Positions 34,199 through 37,373 of a DNA stretch of 37,373 nt are shown here, in pieces. How positions within the stretch are numbered: position 1 is the first letter of the stretch; every line of letters begins with the position of its first letter. Source of the DNA: Mucilaginibacter sp. (GTDB taxonomy: Bacteria; Bacteroidota; Bacteroidia; Sphingobacteriales; Sphingobacteriaceae). The notes below the pieces were generated by a model. The model ran no database searches and was not told where the DNA came from. It saw only the letters and a program-made list of their open reading frames with translations. The position numbers and the translations under genes are program-made. The DNA is taken from positions 1 to 37,373 of the forward strand of contig JAESTD010000186.1 of the NCBI GenBank assembly GCA_016763755.1, in the 5' to 3' direction.

Positions 34199-35386
34199 AT
34201 GTTTCCAACTATTGATCAGTTGCTTCAGTATCTGTTCAACGTCAGGTTGAACTTTCCGTTGCAAACCTTCGGGTTTTTTGTCGCAATGGCTTTCTGGGGC
34301 GCTTATCTGGTTTTTACATCCGAGTTTAAACGATACGAAGCTAACGGGAAAATACAGGCTTACAACCGCAAAGTGATTATCGGCAGATCGCCTTCGGTCT
34401 TGGAATTGGGTATAAATTTCCTATTGGGTTTTTTGTTCGGATTTAAAGTTTTCGGCGTTTTATTCAACTATTCGGCTTTCGTTACCGACCCAAGAAAATA
34501 CCTTATTTCAACCCATGGCAACTTGCTGATGGGTTTGATTGCAGGCGCCGGTTTTGCCATTTGGGCTTATCAAGACAGAAAGCGATCACAATTACCCAAG
34601 CCCAAAGTGATAGAAGAAAAACGCCATCCATACCAGCTGATGGGGCTGATCACTTTTAGCGTGGGTTTTTTCGGATTCATTGGCGCAAAGCTATTCGATA
34701 TTGCGGATCATTTTCAACTGTTTCTTCATGATCCTGCCGGAGTGTTTTTTTCGGCAAATGGATTTGCTTACTATGGTGGTTTGGTATTTGGTGCACTCAC
34801 TTACTTGTACATCGGCCATTTTTATGGTATGAAACAAGTGCACCTTGCAGATATCGGCTCGCCGGGCATGATGCTGGCTTACGGTATCGGTCGAATCGGT
34901 TGTCAGCTTTCCGGCGATGGAGATTGGGGGCGTATCAATCCTGATCCCAAACCCGGATGGCTTAATTGGCTGCCCGATTGGATATGGAGTTTTAATTTTC
35001 CTCATAACAGTATCAATTCAGGCGTTTCAATACCCGGGTGTACAGGTAATTTTTGTAACCAGTTACCTTATGGGGTATATCCGACATCCTTTTACGAATT
35101 GGTGTTGTGTATAGGCATGTTCGGGCTAATGTGGACCTTTCGTAGAAAAATTAAGGTACCAGGCTTAATGTTCAGTATATACCTCATCCTTAACGGCGGT
35201 GAACGTTTCTTACTCGAGCAGATCCGCGTCAATCATCGCTTTAGTTTTTTCTCTATCGTCCTGACGCAAGCAGAACTCATCGGCTTGATCATGTTGACGG
35301 GAGGGATCACCGGCATTTGCATACTTTTATACAACCGGTTAAAGGTCACAAAAAGCCAGTATAAACTGGCCGAAAATGAAAAATGA
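34199..35386 (+). CDS. lgt: Prolipoprotein diacylglyceryl transferase family protein, long form
   Basis: Predicted 395-residue polytopic membrane protein with about eight spans. Lgt hallmarks: FAYYGGLVFGAL (strand before the central arm), YGIGRIGCQLSGDGDWG with Arg 232 of the Lgt signature, YPTSFYELV, and GGERFLLEQIRVN near the C-terminus. Lgt moves diacylglycerol from phosphatidylglycerol to the lipobox Cys of lipoproteins. It exceeds the usual 260-300 residues because of N-terminal and central extensions (GNFCNQLPYG loop included). The signature reads Gly-Cys-Gln-Leu-Ser-Gly-Asp rather than the usual Gly-Asn-Phe-x-Asn-x-Glu. Placed between a lipoprotein-rich operon and a GH92, it may be an extra copy for the PUL lipoproteins, or a divergent homologue. 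ATG 34199 is the first codon past the terminator. Confidence 0.8.
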   Translation: MFPTIDQLLQYLFNVRLNFPLQTFGFFVAMAFWGAYLVFTSEFKRYEANGKIQAYNRKVIIGRSPSVLELGINFLLGFLFGFKVFGVLFNYSAFVTDPRKYLISTHGNLLMGLIAGAGFAIWAYQDRKRSQLPKPKVIEEKRHPYQLMGLITFSVGFFGFIGAKLFDIADHFQLFLHDPAGVFFSANGFAYYGGLVFGALTYLYIGHFYGMKQVHLADIGSPGMMLAYGIGRIGCQLSGDGDWGRINPDPKPGWLNWLPDWIWSFNFPHNSINSGVSIPGCTGNFCNQLPYGVYPTSFYELVLCIGMFGLMWTFRRKIKVPGLMFSIYLILNGGERFLLEQIRVNHRFSFFSIVLTQAELIGLIMLTGGITGICILLYNRLKVTKSQYKLAENEK

Positions 35387-35486
35387 GTTCGAATTTTTAG
35401 TTGTTAATATATAATAAGTTGATTGCGAATAGGGGGCGGCGACGTTCCCTATGTCGTATTTCTTCAAAAACGCAACACTGCATTGC

Positions 35487-37373
35487 ATGAAAAGATTATT
35501 ACCTGCTTTAACCTTTGCCCTTTTGATTGGGGCTGATGCTTACGCCCAGAACACTACCGATCTGGTTCATTATGCCAACACCAGACAGGGTACCAACAGC
35601 AAGTTCGAGCTATCATACGGTAATACATACCCGGCAACCAGCGTTCCTTTCGCCATGAACACCTGGACACCACAGACCGGCAAGAACGGCGACGGCTGGA
35701 AATATCAATATTTCGAGAATAAGATCCGCGGGTTTCAGCAATCGCACCAGTGCAGCTCATGGGTTAACGATTATGCCGTTTTCTCGCTGATGCCGGTTAC
35801 AGGCAAATTAGTAGTAATGGATGATGAACGCGCTTCAACTTTTTCGCACAAGAACGAAGTCGCCCAGCCCGATTATTATAAGGTGAAATTTGATAACGGT
35901 ATCACCACCGAGATGACCACCACGGAGCGTGGCGCCCATCTGCGTTTCAGTTTCCCGGCAAGTGGTGCGGCTCATTTAGTGTTGGATGGATATACCAAGG
36001 ATGCCAGCATAAAGATCATCCCCGAAGAAAATAAAATAGTAGGCTGGGTAAATAACTGCCGCTGGGCACCTAATAATTTCAAAAACTACTTTGAGATAGT
36101 ATTTGATAAGCCATTTAAAAGCTATGGTACCTGGGAAAACAAAAAAGGTACCATCAACGCCAACAATAAAGCCGACGAAGGTGAAGGCCGTGGCGCTTAC
36201 ATCGAGTTTGCACCCGGCACGGTTGTGCAGGCAAAAGTTGCCTCATCATATATCACGCCCGAGCAGGCGCATTTAAATTTGACTAACGAGTTAGGCAAAT
36301 TTAAATCTTTTGATGCCACAAGGGCAGCCTCAAACCAGATCTGGAACAAGCTGTTCCACCGGGTTTTGGTTGAGGGTGGTACAGAGGCACAGCGCGCTAC
36401 ATTCTATTCTTGCTTGTACCGTGCCAACCTGTTCTCGCACCGTTTCTTCGAGATCAACAACGAGGGTAAACCTTATTATTTTAGTCCGTATGATGGTAAG
36501 CTGCACGATGGATATATGTACACCGATAATGGTTTCTGGGATACCTTCCGGGCGCAATTCCCGCTGAACACGATCCTTCATCCTAAGATGGAAGGCCAGT
36601 ATATGCAGGCCTTACTGGCTGCACAGGAGCAGTGCGGCTGGTTCCCGGCGTGGTCATTCCCATCAGAAACCGGGGGGATGTTGGGTAATCACGCTATCTC
36701 CTTATTGGCTGATGCATGGGTGAAAGGAATCCGCACTTTTGATCCGCAGCAAGCCCTTAAGGCTTACTCGCACGAGGCCAACAACAAAGGCCCGTGGGGT
36801 GGAGCGAATGGCCGCGGACTGGCGAGTTATTACAACGAGCATGGCTATGTACCCTACTCAGAGAAAACTTTGGGTGCAACTGCGCAATCATTAGAATACG
36901 CTTATGATGATTTCTGCGGATACACTTTGGCAAAGGCTGTAGGCAACAAAGAATACATGGATGCCTTTGGCAAAAATATGTACAACTACAAAAGTCTTTA
37001 CGACCCCGGTACCCGCTTTATGCGTGCTAAAGACGATCAGGGCAAATGGATTAAACCGTTTGACCCGCTGGCTTGGGGCGGCCCCTACACCGAAGGTAAC
37101 GCATGGCATTGGCAATGGTCGGTTTTTCATGATGTGCAGGGCTTGATCAAACTGATGGGTGGCAACAAGAATTTTACCGCTAAGATAGATTCTGTATTCT
37201 CTGAGCCATCAACCATTGTGCCTGGTCAGTACGGCTCAGTTATCCACGAGATGACCGAAATGGCGCTGATAAAAATGGGCCAGTACGCGCATGGCAATCA
37301 GCCTATCCAGCACATGATCTATCTGTATAATTACGCCGGCGAGCCCTGGAAATCACAGATGTATGCCCGTAAG
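35487..37373 (+). CDS. GH92-family glycosidase with Gln at the catalytic-acid position (GH92-B, 3' end cut)
   Basis: The frame opens at ATG 35487 and runs to the window edge (629 codons visible of about 750). Signal peptide MKRLLPALTFALLIGADAYA-Q. GH92 features: VHYANTRQGTNSKFELSYGN, TYPATSVPFAMNTWTPQTGK, SPYDGKLHDGYMYTDNGFWD, GWFPAWSFPSETGGMLGNHA, and EGNAWHWQWSVFHDVQGLIK. The catalytic-acid segment reads HGNQPIQHMIYLYNYAGEPW, so codon 605 (37299-37301, CAG) is Gln where GH92-A has Glu. A GH92 with this Gln is known to hydrolyse mannosyl phosphodiesters, whose leaving group needs no acid. So this may be a mannose-1-phosphate-type uncapping enzyme or have another specificity. The general-base motif lies outside the window. 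No operator copy precedes it. Confidence 0.9.
   Translation, partial: MKRLLPALTFALLIGADAYAQNTTDLVHYANTRQGTNSKFELSYGNTYPATSVPFAMNTWTPQTGKNGDGWKYQYFENKIRGFQQSHQCSSWVNDYAVFSLMPVTGKLVVMDDERASTFSHKNEVAQPDYYKVKFDNGITTEMTTTERGAHLRFSFPASGAAHLVLDGYTKDASIKIIPEENKIVGWVNNCRWAPNNFKNYFEIVFDKPFKSYGTWENKKGTINANNKADEGEGRGAYIEFAPGTVVQAKVASSYITPEQAHLNLTNELGKFKSFDATRAASNQIWNKLFHRVLVEGGTEAQRATFYSCLYRANLFSHRFFEINNEGKPYYFSPYDGKLHDGYMYTDNGFWDTFRAQFPLNTILHPKMEGQYMQALLAAQEQCGWFPAWSFPSETGGMLGNHAISLLADAWVKGIRTFDPQQALKAYSHEANNKGPWGGANGRGLASYYNEHGYVPYSEKTLGATAQSLEYAYDDFCGYTLAKAVGNKEYMDAFGKNMYNYKSLYDPGTRFMRAKDDQGKWIKPFDPLAWGGPYTEGNAWHWQWSVFHDVQGLIKLMGGNKNFTAKIDSVFSEPSTIVPGQYGSVIHEMTEMALIKMGQYAHGNQPIQHMIYLYNYAGEPWKSQMYARK

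Noticed and set aside
15736..35456. Shared 13-mer TTCCCTATGTCGT near 15736 and 35445
   Set aside because: Several 13-base matches are expected by chance in 37 kb, and the flanks do not match.
36310..36581. Short overlapping frames on both strands inside GH92-B
   Set aside because: They lie within the long GH92 frame from 35487 to the window end, which has clear family motifs throughout.
1..37373. CRISPR array, transposase or insertion sequence
   Set aside because: I saw no regularly spaced repeats and no transposase motifs. The only mobility gene is the tyrosine integrase.

Overview
The window comes from a Bacteroidota genome, most likely Sphingobacteriaceae (Mucilaginibacter/Pedobacter-like). 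The basis is several SusC/SusD outer-membrane nutrient-uptake genes, lipoproteins whose signal peptides end in Cys-Lys-Lys, GH92 glycosidases, a Bacteroidota-type DUF4374/PepSY iron operon, and TAnnTTTG-type -7 promoter elements with weak Shine-Dalgarno sequences. No species is claimed.

Layout. (1) 1-2675: end of an iron/haem-acquisition operon (DUF4374 tail, two small membrane proteins of DUF3325 and DUF3649 type, PepSY-TM protein), closed by a terminator. (2) 2998-3366: small membrane protein on the minus strand. (3) 3430-3515: terminator plus the 3' half of an initiator tRNA-fMet gene. The 5' half is missing and a tyrosine integrase follows, so this looks like the left attachment site of an integrated element. 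(4) 3695-8806: island-like cargo with several broken genes: frameshifted integrase, a small membrane protein with an MFS exporter, a frameshifted single-domain response regulator, and a lipocalin. (5) 9144-13785: SusC1-SusD1 pair. (6) 14376-17522: TIM-barrel glycosidase lipoprotein, then a decayed zone with a truncated quinone oxidoreductase and a broken HxlR regulator. (7) 17998-22549: GH92 alpha-mannosidase, SGNH hydrolase, CE1-like esterase. (8) 22831-34135: six-gene operon SusD2-DUF5004-DUF4961-SusC2-SusD3-SusC3, ended by a strong hairpin. (9) 34199 onward: an Lgt-family protein and a second GH92, cut by the window end.

How it works together (inference): regions 5, 7 and 8 look like one alpha-mannoside utilisation system. 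Surface SusD and DUF4961/DUF5004 lipoproteins would bind glycans, SusC channels import them, GH92 enzymes remove mannose, and SGNH/CE1 esterases remove acyl groups. What ties the three units together is a shared near-palindrome, GCTAAATCGATTTA, found five times and only upstream of their first genes. It has the central CG typical of LacI-family operators. No LacI regulator is encoded here, so it would act from elsewhere.

Two other points stand out. The second GH92 has Gln (Asn-Gln-Pro) where the first has the catalytic-acid Glu (Asn-Glu-Pro), as known for a GH92 that cleaves mannosyl phosphodiesters. Also, at least five genes carry apparent frameshifts, several fixable by one base at or next to a short homopolymer. 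The reading frames here should be checked against raw reads before any gene is called dead.
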